Shown here piece after piece: positions 39,785-48,734 of a DNA stretch of 64,000 bases (within the stretch, counting starts at the first letter, position 1; each line of letters begins with the position of its first letter). Source of the stretch: Streptomyces hygroscopicus (GTDB lineage: Bacteria > Actinomycetota > Actinomycetes > Streptomycetales > Streptomycetaceae); assembly GCA_002021875.1 (NCBI GenBank), contig CP018627.1:4340001-4404000 (forward strand), read 5' to 3'. The position numbers were made by a program, and so were the translations under genes. The notes under the pieces are model-generated. The model searched no databases and had not been told where the DNA came from. It saw only the letters and a program-made list of their open reading frames with translations.

Positions 39785-40824
39785 ACGCCGCTGGCTCCGG
39801 GCCCGACAGGGCCGAGCACGAGGAAGCGGAGCACGAGGAAGCGGAGCGCGAGGAACTGGCCCGGCTCCTTCCCGCCCCGGCCGAGCGGGACGTTCCTTCC
39901 GAGCCCTACCTCCACCACAAGGACCGTTTGATGCAGCACATCGATGACGACCAGAACCGCACCCCCGCCCCCGCCCGGAAGGCCCGGCCGCGGCTGCTGC
40001 GCCCCGCGCTGGTGATGCCCGCCGCGGCCCTGGCGCTGGCCGGAGCGCTGGCCGCCACCCTCACCGGAGGCGGAGGGTCCGGCGACAGCGCCGCCCAGCC
40101 CCGCGAGACCGCCACCGTCCTGCTCGACCGGATCGCCGGGACCGCGGCGAAGTCGGACGTCAAGCCGGTGCGGCAGGACCAGTTCGTCTACGTCAAGAGC
40201 GTCGGGGCCGGGGCCGAGATGAAGGAGAACGGCGCCTCCAAGCTGGAGCCGCGGGGCGAGCGCGAGGTCTGGAAGTCGCAGCAGGTGAAGCGGATCACCA
40301 AGACCGGCGAGATACACGATGACGAGGGCTACTCCTCGATGTACGAACTGGGAGGGTCTACGGCGGGCATCGACCGCCCCACGTACCAGTGGCTGGCGTC
40401 CCTGCCGACCGACCCGGACGTCCTGCTCAAGGAGCTGTACCGGATGACCGAGGCAGAGGACGGCCAGGAGAAGGCACAGGCCGTCTTCGACCAGATCGGT
40501 CGGTTGCTGGGCGATGTGATGCCGCCGGAGAACGCCGCTGCGCTGTACAAGGCCGCCGCGAAGATCCCCGGGGTGACGCGGAAGGAGGACGCGGTGGACG
40601 CGGCCGGCCGCCACGGGTTCGCCATCGCCCGCGTCGACAAGCGGACGTGGGTCGTGACCGAGTGGGTCTTCGACCGGGGCAGCCTCGCCTACCTCGGTGA
40701 TCGCAGCTACCGGACGAAGGACTTCGCGGCGGGCAAGAAGGGTGACGTCCTGGAGGAGTACGCCATTCTGGAGCACGGCATCGTGGACGCGTACCGCGAG
40801 CGCCCGGACTCGGCCACGAAGTGA
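39781..40824 (+). CDS. CU044_5270-family membrane protein, sigma-factor partner
   Basis: A 347-residue protein with an acidic start containing the direct repeat EHEEAEHEEAEREE, a conserved cytoplasmic part LARLLPAPAERDVPSEPYLHHKDRLMQHI, one membrane helix (about 76-94) and a large extracytoplasmic domain. Key region: YVYVKSV-like start (QDQFVYVKSVGAGAEMKENG) and LPTDPDVLLKELY. This layout is typical of the CU044_5270 family that follows ECF sigma factors in actinomycetes and is thought to regulate them. It is translationally coupled (ATGA, 39781-39784) to the sigma gene. No HxxxCxxC zinc motif is seen, so if it is an anti-sigma, it is not a ZAS type. Confidence 0.82.
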   Translation: MNAAGSGPDRAEHEEAEHEEAEREELARLLPAPAERDVPSEPYLHHKDRLMQHIDDDQNRTPAPARKARPRLLRPALVMPAAALALAGALAATLTGGGGSGDSAAQPRETATVLLDRIAGTAAKSDVKPVRQDQFVYVKSVGAGAEMKENGASKLEPRGEREVWKSQQVKRITKTGEIHDDEGYSSMYELGGSTAGIDRPTYQWLASLPTDPDVLLKELYRMTEAEDGQEKAQAVFDQIGRLLGDVMPPENAAALYKAAAKIPGVTRKEDAVDAAGRHGFAIARVDKRTWVVTEWVFDRGSLAYLGDRSYRTKDFAAGKKGDVLEEYAILEHGIVDAYRERPDSATK

Positions 40825-40840
40825 CACCCCGAGGCGGTAT

Positions 40841-40886
40841 CCCGGGTGGTGGGGCGGACCCGTGCGGGCCCGCCCCACCACCCGGG
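40841..40886. terminator. 17-bp perfect hairpin between convergent genes
   Basis: CCCGGGTGGTGGGGCGG pairs perfectly with CCGCCCCACCACCCGGG around a 12-base loop, 17 bases after the CU044_5270 gene stop. With hisF converging on it, this is a very likely bidirectional terminator. Confidence 0.8.
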
Positions 40887-41007
40887 TGCGTCCACGGCGA
40901 CGATATGGCACCGGCGCGCTGCCGCCGCCGGTACGCGCCCCGGCGGGCCCCCCGGCCCATCGCCGGGGCGCGGCCCCGGCGCGATGGGGCAATGGCGCGG
41001 CCGCGCC

Positions 41008-41778
41008 TCAGCGGACCGGGTGGCCCGACTCCCGCAGCGCGTCCTTCACCTGGCCGATCCGCAGATCGCCGAAGTGGAAGACGGACGCCGCCAGCACCGC
41101 GTCGGCACCCGCGGCGACCGCCGGCGGGAAGTCGGCCAGCTTCCCGGCGCCGCCGCTGGCGATGACCGGGATGGACACCCGCTTGCGGACGGCCTCGATC
41201 ATGGCCGTGTCATAGCCGTCCTTGGTGCCGTCCGCGTCCATGGAGTTCAGCAGGATCTCCCCCGCGCCCAGCTCCGCCGCGCGGTGGGCCCATTCGACGG
41301 CGTCGATGCCGGTGCCGCGGCGACCGCCGTGGGTGGTGACCTCGTAACCGGAGGAGGTCACCGTCCCTTCGGGACAGCGGCGGGCGTCGACCGAGAGGAC
41401 GAGCACCTGGCTGCCGAAGCGCTGGGAGATCTCGCGGATGAGCTCGGGGCGGGCGATGGCGGCGGTGTTGACGCCAACCTTGTCCGCCCCGGCGCGCAGC
41501 AGCTTGTCGACGTCCTTCGGGGTACGGACGCCGCCGCCGACCGTCAGCGGGATGAAGACCTGCTCGGCGGTGCGGCGGACCACGTCGTAGGTGGTCTCGC
41601 GATCGCCGGAGGAGGCGGTGATGTCGAGGAAGGTCAGCTCGTCCGCGCCCTCCTCGCCGTAGACCTTGGCCATCTCGACCGGGTCGCCCGCGTCGCGCAG
41701 GTTCTGGAAGTTGACGCCCTTGACGACCCGGCCGTTGTCCACGTCCAGGCAGGGGATGACTCGGACCGCCAGGGTCAT
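41008..41778 (-). CDS. hisF: imidazole glycerol phosphate synthase subunit HisF
   Basis: A 256-residue TIM barrel that, with HisH, turns PRFAR and ammonia from glutamine into imidazole glycerol phosphate and AICAR. The catalytic Asp residues are in [14 protein letters not shown] (Asp 11) and LSVDAR (about Asp 131). The phosphate-binding loops [24 protein letters not shown] and ASGGAG are both present. ATG 41778 overlaps the ridA stop as ATGA. It is the last gene of the his operon, and the hairpin at 40841-40886 follows. Confidence 0.97.
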   Translation of the reverse strand: MTLAVRVIPCLDVDNGRVVKGVNFQNLRDAGDPVEMAKVYGEEGADELTFLDITASSGDRETTYDVVRRTAEQVFIPLTVGGGVRTPKDVDKLLRAGADKVGVNTAAIARPELIREISQRFGSQVLVLSVDARRCPEGTVTSSGYEVTTHGGRRGTGIDAVEWAHRAAELGAGEILLNSMDADGTKDGYDTAMIEAVRKRVSIPVIASGGAGKLADFPPAVAAGADAVLAASVFHFGDLRIGQVKDALRESGHPVR

Positions 41779-42185
41779 GTCTGTCGTGCTCCTCGGAATG
41801 CTTCCAGTTCGACTTCCACCAGGACGCGCGAGTCCACGAAGCCGGACACCACGACCAGCGTCGTGGTGGGGCGTACGGCGTCGAAGAGCTCCTTGTGGGC
41901 GCGGCCCACTTCGTCCACATCGCGGGCGTGGGTGAGGTACATACGGGTGCGGACCACCGATTCGACGCCCAGGTCGAACTTCTTCAGCGCGTCCAGCGCA
42001 TGGCGGAAGGCGGCGAGCGTCTGTTCGTACGGATCCCCCTCGCCCTCCAGTACGCCGCGCTCCGCCAGCGGCATCGTCCCGGCGACGAGCACCAGGTCAC
42101 CGACCTCGACGGCCCGGGCGAACCCGATGGTCTCCTCCCAGGGACTGTCGGTCTGGACCCGCCGCGCAGACTCGGGTGAGGTCAT
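41775..42185 (-). CDS. RidA-family (YjgF/YER057c/UK114) protein
   Basis: A 136-residue Rid protein embedded between priA and hisF, with ATGA overlaps on both sides (42182-42185 and 41775-41778). The core [15 protein letters not shown] and [40 protein letters not shown] contains the Arg in RTRMYL expected of enamine/imine deaminases; the Glu in [10 protein letters not shown] completes the site. RidA-type proteins hydrolyse reactive 2-aminoacrylate-like intermediates and related side products. The coupling to PriA and HisF suggests it guards a histidine-pathway intermediate or a PLP enzyme, but this is inference. Confidence 0.9.
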   Translation of the reverse strand: MTSPESARRVQTDSPWEETIGFARAVEVGDLVLVAGTMPLAERGVLEGEGDPYEQTLAAFRHALDALKKFDLGVESVVRTRMYLTHARDVDEVGRAHKELFDAVRPTTTLVVVSGFVDSRVLVEVELEAFRGARQT

Positions 42186-42913
42186 ACGGATACCGCCTCC
42201 AACGCCTCTTCCAAGGTGAACGCCTTGGCGTAGAGTGCCTTGCCCACGATGGCGCCCTCGACACCTTCCGGTACCAGAGTCGCAAGGGCACGCAGGTCGT
42301 CGAGCGAGGAAACGCCGCCGGAGGCGACGACGGGCTTTTCGGTCGCGGCGCAGACATTGCGCAGCAGCTCCAGATTGGGGCCCTGGAGGGTGCCGTCCTT
42401 GGCGATGTCGGTGACGACATAGCGGGCACAGCCCTCGGAGTCGAGGCGGGCCAGCGTCTCGTACAGATCGCCGCCGTCCCGGGTCCAGCCACGGCCGCGC
42501 AGCGTGGTGCCACGCACATCGAGACCCACCGCGATGAGGTCGCCATGCTCGGCGATGACCTTGGCGACCCACTCCGGGGACTCCAGGGCGGCCGTGCCGA
42601 GATTCACCCGGGCGCAGCCGGTGGCCAGGGCGGCGGACAGCGAGGCGTCGTCGCGGATGCCGCCGGACAGCTCGACCCTGAGGTCCATGGCGCGGGCCAC
42701 CTCGGCGATCTGCTCGCGGTTGTCCCCGGTGCCGAAGGCGGCGTCGAGGTCCACCAGATGCAGCCATTCGGCGCCCGCCCGCTGCCAGGCCAGGGCGGCC
42801 TCCATCGGGTCACCGTACGACGTCTCGGAGCCGGACTCGCCGTGGACGAGGCGGACGGCCTGGCCGTCGCGGACATCGACGGCGGGGAGGAGTTCGAGGC
42901 GGTTCGAGCGCAT
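42182..42913 (-). CDS. priA: phosphoribosyl isomerase A, dual HisA/TrpF activity
   Basis: A 243-residue TIM barrel that isomerises ProFAR in histidine synthesis and, in Streptomyces, also phosphoribosylanthranilate in tryptophan synthesis. The catalytic Asp pair is in [18 protein letters not shown] and [14 protein letters not shown]. The phosphate sites GGIRDD and ASGGVSS are intact. It gives the window's trp genes their missing isomerase, as no trpF is seen. ATG 42913 is preceded by GAAGG. It ends in an ATGA overlap with the RidA-family gene. The 76-base gap from hisH has no clear terminator, so it should be in the same transcript. Confidence 0.96.
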   Translation of the reverse strand: MRSNRLELLPAVDVRDGQAVRLVHGESGSETSYGDPMEAALAWQRAGAEWLHLVDLDAAFGTGDNREQIAEVARAMDLRVELSGGIRDDASLSAALATGCARVNLGTAALESPEWVAKVIAEHGDLIAVGLDVRGTTLRGRGWTRDGGDLYETLARLDSEGCARYVVTDIAKDGTLQGPNLELLRNVCAATEKPVVASGGVSSLDDLRALATLVPEGVEGAIVGKALYAKAFTLEEALEAVSV

Positions 42914-42989
42914 GCGGACAACCTTCGGTGAGAGCGTGCGGGCGGTGCGGGTGGGAGGGCAGGTGCGGACCGGGGCCGGCGCGGGCCGG

Positions 42990-43655
42990 TCAGAGCGTGT
43001 CGAGCCAGTTGCGGAGCAGCCGCGCTCCGGCGTCACCCGACTTCTCGGGGTGGAACTGGGTGGCCCACAGCGGGCCGTTCTCCACGGCGGCGACAAACGG
43101 CTCGCCATGGGTGGCCCAGCTGACCTTGGGGGAGGGCATGTAGGGGTTGGTGACCTCGAGCTCCCAGGTGCGGACCGCGTAGGAGTGGACGAAGTAGTAC
43201 CGCTCGCCCTCGTCCAGGCCCGCGAAGAGCTGTGAGTCCTCGGGCGCCTTGACCGTGTTCCAGCCCATGTGGGGGACGACGGGGGCGCGCAGCGGCTCGA
43301 CCGTGCCGGGCCATTCGTCCAGGCCCTCGGCCTCGACGCCGTGCTCGATACCGCGCCCGAAGAGGATCTGCATGCCGACACAGATGCCCATGACCGGGCG
43401 GCCGCCGGACAGCCGGCGCCCCACGATCCAGTCGCCGCGCGCCTCACGCAGCCCGTTCATGCAGGCGGCGAAGGCACCGACGCCGGGCACGAGGAGGCCG
43501 TCGGCGGCCATGGCCTTGTCGTAGTCACGGGTGATCTCGACCTGCGCGCCGACATGGGCGAGGGCCCGCTCGGCGGAACGTACGTTGCCGAATCCGTAGT
43601 CGAAGACGACGACGCTCTTCGCGGTCGTGCTGTTCGTCAGGTCACTCAATTCCAT
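42990..43655 (-). CDS. hisH: imidazole glycerol phosphate synthase glutaminase subunit HisH
   Basis: A 221-residue class I glutamine amidotransferase. The nucleophile Cys is in [16 protein letters not shown] and the His-Glu pair in [19 protein letters not shown]-type [15 protein letters not shown] near the start is typical of HisH. It supplies ammonia to HisF. The ATG at 43655 overlaps the upstream membrane gene by ten bases but sits one base after GAGG; a TTG two codons later (43649) has that GAGG at seven to eight bases and forms a TTGA overlap with the upstream stop, so it may be the true start. Confidence 0.96.
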   Translation of the reverse strand: MELSDLTNSTTAKSVVVFDYGFGNVRSAERALAHVGAQVEITRDYDKAMAADGLLVPGVGAFAACMNGLREARGDWIVGRRLSGGRPVMGICVGMQILFGRGIEHGVEAEGLDEWPGTVEPLRAPVVPHMGWNTVKAPEDSQLFAGLDEGERYYFVHSYAVRTWELEVTNPYMPSPKVSWATHGEPFVAAVENGPLWATQFHPEKSGDAGARLLRNWLDTL

Positions 43656-43810
43656 ACCTCAAGCCGCAGGATCCCGGCGAGCAGCGCCATCGTGGCACCG
43701 ATCCCGAGCAGCGTGACGATGCTCTTGGAGATGCCCTGCTTGACGAAGGAGATGACCCCGCCGAGCAGAAACAGCCCCACGAGGATGAACACGGTCGACA
43801 AGCCGTTCAA
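43646..43810 (-). CDS. small two-helix membrane protein in the his operon
   Basis: A 54-residue protein (TTG start) consisting almost only of two membrane helices: [20 protein letters not shown] and [21 protein letters not shown], joined by KQGISKS. TTG 43810 has GAGGT six bases upstream and overlaps a preceding TGA as TTGA; its own stop overlaps the next start region. It has no known function. It lies between hisB and hisH within the his transcript; I think it is a conserved element of this operon in Streptomyces, but that memory is not certain. It could be an unrelated passenger or a membrane tether. Confidence 0.7.
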   Translation of the reverse strand: MNGLSTVFILVGLFLLGGVISFVKQGISKSIVTLLGIGATMALLAGILRLEVWN

Positions 43811-43899
43811 GACGCTACCTCGTTCGCTTCTCCGCCCGCGCGGCGAAAGCGCGGGTCGCGTGCCGTCTGCGGCCCGGCGGCCGCGCGTGCGACGCTCAC
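43807..43899 (-). CDS. 30-codon mini-ORF linking hisB to the small membrane gene
   Basis: Starting at GTG 43899, which overlaps the hisB TGA as GTGA, a 30-codon frame ends at TGA 43807-43809, which overlaps the TTG of the next gene as TTGA. The predicted peptide begins [20 protein letters not shown] and is basic, with no helix or domain. Seven of its codons end in A or T, more than in neighbouring genes, so it may be only a coupling device that keeps ribosomes on the message. Evidence for a protein product is weak; evidence for the overlap geometry is direct. Confidence 0.4.
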   Translation of the reverse strand: MSVARAAAGPQTARDPRFRRAGGEANEVAS

Positions 43900-44489
43900 A
43901 GGGCCCCCTTCGTGGAGGGGAGGATCCCGGCGGCACGGGGGTCGCGCTCGCTGGCGTAGCGCAGGGCCCGCGCCAGGGCCTTGAACTGGCACTCCACGAT
44001 GTGGTGCGCGTTGCGCCCGTACGGGACGTGGACGTGCAGGGCGATCTGCGCCTGGGCCACGAAGGACTCCAGGATGTGCCGGGTCATCGTGGTGTCGTAG
44101 CTGCCGATCATCGGCGCGATGTTCTCCGGCTCGGTGTGCACCAGGTACGGGCGGCCGGAGAGGTCGACCGTCACCTGGGCCAGCGACTCGTCCAGCGGCA
44201 CCGTGCAGTTGCCGAACCGGTAGATGCCCACCTTGTCGCCGAGCGCCTGCTTGAAGGCGGCGCCGAGCGCGAGGGCGGTGTCCTCGATGGTGTGGTGGGT
44301 GTCGATGTGCAGGTCGCCCTCGGTCTTGACCGTGAGGTCGAAGAGGCCGTGGCGGCCGAGCTGGTCGAGCATGTGGTCGTAGAAGCCGACACCTGTCGAC
44401 ACATCGACCTGGCCGGTGCCGTCGAGATCGATCTCGACGACGACCGAGGTCTCCTTGGTCGTGCGCTCCACACGTCCCACGCGGGTCAT
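43896..44489 (-). CDS. hisB: imidazoleglycerol-phosphate dehydratase
   Basis: A 197-residue, manganese-dependent dehydratase making imidazole acetol phosphate. The two metal-binding repeats are [19 protein letters not shown] and [18 protein letters not shown], with [17 protein letters not shown] in the first half. It is the monofunctional form, without the histidinol phosphatase domain of E. coli HisB. ATG 44489 overlaps the hisC stop as ATGA. Its own TGA overlaps a GTG that opens a 30-codon frame leading into the next gene. Confidence 0.97.
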   Translation of the reverse strand: MTRVGRVERTTKETSVVVEIDLDGTGQVDVSTGVGFYDHMLDQLGRHGLFDLTVKTEGDLHIDTHHTIEDTALALGAAFKQALGDKVGIYRFGNCTVPLDESLAQVTVDLSGRPYLVHTEPENIAPMIGSYDTTMTRHILESFVAQAQIALHVHVPYGRNAHHIVECQFKALARALRYASERDPRAAGILPSTKGAL

Positions 44490-45604
44490 GCGCTCTTCTC
44501 CTTCATCAGCTCGCGTACCGCGTCGAGGAACGCGTCGTTCTCGGCCGGTGTGCCCGCGGTGACCCGCAGCCGGCCCGGTACGCCGTTGTCACGGACCAGG
44601 ACGCCCCGGTCCAGCAGGCCCTGCCACGCCGCATGGGCGTCCTCGAAGCGGCCGAACTGGACGAAGTTGGCGTCGGAGTCGGTCACCTCGCAGCCGAGGG
44701 TGCGCAGCTCGCTCACCAGCCGGTCGCGCTCGGCCTTCAGCGCCTCGACGTACCCCAGCAGCGTATCGGTGTGCTCCAGGGCGGCCAGCGCGGTGGCCTG
44801 GGTGACGGCGGACAGGTGGTACGGCAGGCGGACGAGCTGGACGGCATCGACGACCGCCGGATCGGCGGCGAGATAGCCGAGCCGCAGCCCGGCCGCGCCG
44901 AACGCCTTGGACATGGTGCGCGAGAGCACCAGCCGCTGCCGCCCCTCGATCAGTGGCAGCAGCGAGGGACGGTGGCTGAACTCCCCGTACGCCTCGTCCA
45001 CGACGACGAGCGCCCCGGCGGCCTCCGCCCTGGCGGCCTGCGCCGCCTCGTAGAGCGCCAGCACCGTCTCGGCCGCGACGGCCGTCCCCGTCGGATTGTT
45101 CGGCGAGGTGATGAAGACGACATCGGGGCGGTGCTCGGCGATGGCCTTACGGGCGGCATCGACATCGATGGTGAAATCGTCGTTCCGGGGACCGGAAATC
45201 CAGCCCGTGCCGGTGCCGCGCGAGATCAGCGCGTGCATCGAGTACGAGGGCTCGAAGCCGATCGCGGTGCGCCCCGGCCCGCCGAAGGTCTGCAGAAGCT
45301 GCTGCAGCACCTCGTTGGACCCGTTGGCCGCCCACACCTGGGCGACACCGACCTCGAGACCGGCCGTACGGCTGAGGTAGCGGGCCAGCTCGGTGCGGAG
45401 CTCGACCGCGTCCCGGTCCGGGTAGCGGTTGAGGTTCCGGGCCGCCTCGGTGACCCGCTCGGCGATGCGGGCGACCAGCGGCTCGGGCAGCGGGTAGGGG
45501 TTCTCGTTGGTGTTCAGCCGTACGGGCACCTCGAGCTGCGGGGCGCCGTACGGGGATTTACCACGGAGCTCGTCCCGGATCGGGAGATCGTCAATGCCGG
45601 TCAC
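44486..45604 (-). CDS. hisC: histidinol-phosphate aminotransferase
   Basis: A 372-residue fold-type I PLP aminotransferase. [16 protein letters not shown] is the usual start, NNPTGTAV holds the substrate-binding Asn, [10 protein letters not shown] holds the cofactor Asp and Tyr, and [18 protein letters not shown] holds the Schiff-base Lys (about 231) with the C-terminal Arg in [10 protein letters not shown]. It converts imidazole acetol phosphate to histidinol phosphate using glutamate. GTG 45604 overlaps the hisD stop as GTGA, and the first residues [24 protein letters not shown] match the expected N-terminus; the frame upstream is a shadow of hisD. Confidence 0.96.
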   Translation of the reverse strand: MTGIDDLPIRDELRGKSPYGAPQLEVPVRLNTNENPYPLPEPLVARIAERVTEAARNLNRYPDRDAVELRTELARYLSRTAGLEVGVAQVWAANGSNEVLQQLLQTFGGPGRTAIGFEPSYSMHALISRGTGTGWISGPRNDDFTIDVDAARKAIAEHRPDVVFITSPNNPTGTAVAAETVLALYEAAQAARAEAAGALVVVDEAYGEFSHRPSLLPLIEGRQRLVLSRTMSKAFGAAGLRLGYLAADPAVVDAVQLVRLPYHLSAVTQATALAALEHTDTLLGYVEALKAERDRLVSELRTLGCEVTDSDANFVQFGRFEDAHAAWQGLLDRGVLVRDNGVPGRLRVTAGTPAENDAFLDAVRELMKEKSA

Positions 45605-46926
45605 TTGCTCGGTGGCACCTTCCAGTCGAACCTTGCCTTCACCGCGGCGCCGTGGGCGGGCAGATCCTCCGCCTCGGCCAGCGTCACCACATGGCCGGCG
45701 ATCTCGGCCAGCGCCTCCCGGCTGTAGTCCACCACATGGATGCCGCGCAGGAACGACTGCACGGACAGCCCCGAGGAATGGCAGGCGCAGCCGCCCGTGG
45801 GCAGCACATGGTTGGAGCCCGCCGCGTAGTCGCCCAGCGACACCGGCGCGAAGGCCCCGACGAAGATCGCCCCGGCGTTGCGCACCCGGGCCGCGACGGC
45901 CGCCGCGTCCTCGGTCTGGATCTCCAGGTGCTCGGCCGCGTACGCGTCCACGACGGCCAGGCCCTGCTCGAGGCCGTCGACCAGCACGATGCCGGACTGC
46001 CGCCCGGACAGCGCCGGACGGATCCGGTCCTCGACGTGCTTGGTGGCCCCCAGCTGGACGTCCAGCTCCTTCTCGACCGCGGCGGCCAGCTCCTCGGAGT
46101 CGGTGACCAGCACGGAGGCGGCCAGCGGGTCGTGCTCGGCCTGGCTGATCAGGTCCGCGGCGACGTGCACCGGGTCGGCGGTGGCGTCGGCGAGGACGGC
46201 GATCTCGGTCGGCCCGGCCTCGGCATCGATGCCGATCCGGCCCTTGAGCAGCCGCTTGGCCGCGGCCACAAAGATGTTGCCCGGCCCGGTCACCATCGAG
46301 ACCGGGCGGCAGTCCTCGGTGCCGTAGGCGAACATGGCGACGGCCTGGGCGCCACCCGCCGCGTACACCTCGTCCACGCCCAGCAGCGCGCACGCCGCGA
46401 GGATCGTGGGGTGCGGCAGCCCGCCGAACTCCGCCTGCGGCGGGGAGGCGACGGCCATCGAGCCGACCCCGGCCTCCTGCGCGGGCACCACGTTCATCAC
46501 CACGGAGGAGGGGTAGACCGAGCGCCCGCCCGGTACGTACAGCCCGACGCGCTCGACCGGCACCCAGCGCTCGGTGACCGTGCCGCCCGGCACCACCTGG
46601 GTGGTGTGGTCGGTGCGCCGCTGGTCCCGGTGGACCAGCCGGGCCCGCCGGACGGACTCCTCCAGGGCGGCGCGCACGGCCGGGTCCAGCTCCACCAGGG
46701 CGCGCTCCAGCGCCTCCGCGGGGACCCGCACCCGTTCTATGGCGACGCCGTCGAACCGATGGGCGTAGTCGATCAACGCAGCGGTACCGCGATGGCGCAC
46801 GTCGTCGCAGATGGGCCGCACCTTCTCCAGGGCGGCCTCGACGTCGAGCTCGGCACGGGGCAGCAAGTCGCGGTCGATCCCGCCTTCCGGGAAGGCGGCA
46901 CCGCGCAGATCGATACGGGAGATCAC
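45601..46926 (-). CDS. hisD: histidinol dehydrogenase
   Basis: A 441-residue zinc enzyme that oxidises histidinol to histidine in two NAD-dependent steps. The NAD-binding and active-site parts are intact: [56 protein letters not shown], and the zinc ligands in [12 protein letters not shown] and [10 protein letters not shown]; the late [17 protein letters not shown] carries a further conserved region. GTG 46926 is preceded by no strong ribosome binding site, perhaps because the message is short-leadered. First gene of the his operon. A perfect palindrome lies 40 bases upstream. Confidence 0.97.
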   Translation of the reverse strand: MISRIDLRGAAFPEGGIDRDLLPRAELDVEAALEKVRPICDDVRHRGTAALIDYAHRFDGVAIERVRVPAEALERALVELDPAVRAALEESVRRARLVHRDQRRTDHTTQVVPGGTVTERWVPVERVGLYVPGGRSVYPSSVVMNVVPAQEAGVGSMAVASPPQAEFGGLPHPTILAACALLGVDEVYAAGGAQAVAMFAYGTEDCRPVSMVTGPGNIFVAAAKRLLKGRIGIDAEAGPTEIAVLADATADPVHVAADLISQAEHDPLAASVLVTDSEELAAAVEKELDVQLGATKHVEDRIRPALSGRQSGIVLVDGLEQGLAVVDAYAAEHLEIQTEDAAAVAARVRNAGAIFVGAFAPVSLGDYAAGSNHVLPTGGCACHSSGLSVQSFLRGIHVVDYSREALAEIAGHVVTLAEAEDLPAHGAAVKARFDWKVPPSK

Positions 46927-46965
46927 GCGATCAATTGTCTCAGACCCGCCACGACGCCCCTCCCC

Positions 46966-46986
46966 CCGTATCAGTCAGTGATACGG
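46966..46986. promoter_or_regulatory. 21-bp perfect palindrome in the hisD/membrane-protein gap
   Basis: CCGTATCA-GTCAG-TGATACGG has eight-base arms and a five-base centre. It lies 40-60 bases upstream of the hisD start and about 97 bases upstream of the divergent gene. It is AT-richer than its surroundings, with a symmetry typical of an operator for a dimeric regulator. Which gene it serves is not shown. Confidence 0.6.
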
Positions 46987-47082
46987 ACGCCCTAAGTTGA
47001 CCCTGACCGTTGGCGTTCAACCGGTTACTCAGCGGGAATGTGCTCCGTACGGGGACACGGAGAATCAGGAGGGGACACGGCT

Positions 47083-48678
47083 GTGACCGAGCCGCACGAT
47101 GGCGACCCACCCCCGGGCCTCGATCTGACCACCGCCGAATGGGGCATGTGGCAGGCGTTCCGCAATGGCAGCACCCATGATCTGCGCACCTCGCACCCCC
47201 AGCGGAACGACCCCGCCGGCCCGTATGCCTGGGGCCCGGAGCGCAGTGTCCGGGCGCGTGTCGTGGCCCTCCTGCTGCTGGACGGGCCGCCCGCGCAGCC
47301 GGGCCGGGTCGCCGCGCTCAAGCTCAACGGGGTGCACATCACCGGCACGCTCGACCTGGCCGGCGGGAACATCGATCCCTATGTGGAGCTGAAGAACTGC
47401 CGCTTCGAGCGGGAGGTGCTGCTCCCCGAGGCGCAGTTCACCACCCTGCGACTGGTGGGCTGCGCACTTCCCCGGCTGGAGGCGGCCCGGCTGCGCACCG
47501 AGGGGGATCTGCATCTGCCGCGCTGTGTGGTCGAACACGGGATCCGGCTCACCGACGCCCATATCGGCACGGATTTATTGCTCAACCAGCTCATCGTGCG
47601 CCGCGACCGCCGGGGCATGTCCATCAGCGCCGACGGGCTGACCGTCGCCCAGGACTTCCAGGCCGACATGATCGAGTCCTATGGCGAGCTGAGCCTGCGC
47701 GGGGCGCAGATCGGGGTGTCGCTCAGCCTGCGCGGCAGCCGGCTGCGCAACCCGTACGGCCGCCGCGCGCTCAACGCGCCGCAGCTCACCGTGGAGCGCA
47801 GCCTCTACCTCACCGCGGGCGGGGTGAGCACGTACTCCAGCGGCTCCACCCCGCCGTACGGCACCGCCTCCACTCCCACCCGGGGCACCCGGATCCAGCG
47901 CTTCGAATGCGAGGGCGGAATCCGGCTGGACGACGGGCGGATCGGCGACGCCATCGACTTCGACCAGGCCCGCTTCATCATGGAGAACGACCAGGAGCTG
48001 TCGCTGCGCCGGGTCCAGACGCCCGAGCTGCGCTTCCTCGGGGAGCGGCCGCAGCGCGGCCGGGTGATCCTCTCCGGCGCCCGGGTGGTCAATCTTGTCG
48101 ACAAGTCGGTGAGCTGGCCGGGGCCGGGCGGGCTGACCATGGCCGGGTTCAGCTATGAGTGCCTGATTCCGCGCGGCCACTTCCCGCTGGCCCGGCGGCT
48201 GGAGTGGGTGGCCGCGGCAACCCCCGAGTACGCGCCCGAGCCGTACGAGATGCTGGCCAACACGATGCGGGCCAGCGGCGAGGACGCCGACGCGCGCGAG
48301 GTGCAGCTCGCCAAGCAGCGCCGCCGCCGGGAGACGCTGCCGGTCGCCGGGAAGGTGTGGGGCTATCTCCAGGACTGGACGGTGGCCTACGGGTACCGCC
48401 CGGGCCGGGCCGCGGTGTGGATGGCGGTGCTGTGGGCGGTCGGCTCGGTGTTCTTCGCCCACAACCGGCCGGAGGCCCTGAAGCCGGATGAATCCCCGAA
48501 CTGGAACGCCTCGCTGTACACGCTCGACCTGCTGATCCCGGTGATCGATCTGGGCATGGACGGCTACTGGAGACCGGACGGCGCCGTCCAATGGGCGTCC
48601 ATCGTGATGATCCTGCTGGGCTGGGTGCTGGCCACCGCGGTGGCCGCCGGTGCGTCCCGGCTGCTGCGGCGCCAGTGA
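47083..48678 (+). CDS. membrane protein with repeat-rich (beta-helix-like) domain
   Basis: A 531-residue protein I cannot name. Residues about 60-350 carry short repeats with the pattern of alternating hydrophobic residues, such as LKLNGVHITGTLDLAGGNI, ELKNCRFEREVLLPEAQF and RLRTEGDLHLPRCVVEHGIRLTDAHIGTDLLLNQLIV, suggesting a solenoid or right-handed beta-helix related to pentapeptide repeats. The last 110 residues hold two membrane helices (AAVWMAVLWAVGSVFFA and QWASIVMILLGWVLATAVAAG). Homologues are sometimes labelled oxidoreductase, for which I see no motif. GTG 47083 has AGGAGG ten bases upstream. Its last codons and stop are duplicated as a 22-bp repeat. Confidence 0.75.
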   Translation: MTEPHDGDPPPGLDLTTAEWGMWQAFRNGSTHDLRTSHPQRNDPAGPYAWGPERSVRARVVALLLLDGPPAQPGRVAALKLNGVHITGTLDLAGGNIDPYVELKNCRFEREVLLPEAQFTTLRLVGCALPRLEAARLRTEGDLHLPRCVVEHGIRLTDAHIGTDLLLNQLIVRRDRRGMSISADGLTVAQDFQADMIESYGELSLRGAQIGVSLSLRGSRLRNPYGRRALNAPQLTVERSLYLTAGGVSTYSSGSTPPYGTASTPTRGTRIQRFECEGGIRLDDGRIGDAIDFDQARFIMENDQELSLRRVQTPELRFLGERPQRGRVILSGARVVNLVDKSVSWPGPGGLTMAGFSYECLIPRGHFPLARRLEWVAAATPEYAPEPYEMLANTMRASGEDADAREVQLAKQRRRRETLPVAGKVWGYLQDWTVAYGYRPGRAAVWMAVLWAVGSVFFAHNRPEALKPDESPNWNASLYTLDLLIPVIDLGMDGYWRPDGAVQWASIVMILLGWVLATAVAAGASRLLRRQ

Positions 48679-48701
48679 CCGGCTGCTGCGGCACCAGTGA
48701 A
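48658..48701. repeat. 22-bp tandem duplication over a stop codon
   Basis: Two copies, 48658-48679 and 48680-48701, differ at two bases. The first encodes the last six residues (RLLRRQ) and TGA of the membrane protein, and the second repeats the TGA in register with the frame shifted by one base. Confidence 0.92.
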
Positions 48702-48734
48702 AGGAAACGCGCGGGGCCATTAGGCTTACGCCCC

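Noticed and set aside
47083..48678. Oxidoreductase function for the membrane protein beside hisD
   Set aside because: No nucleotide-binding or redox motif is visible; the name used for some homologues seems unfounded.
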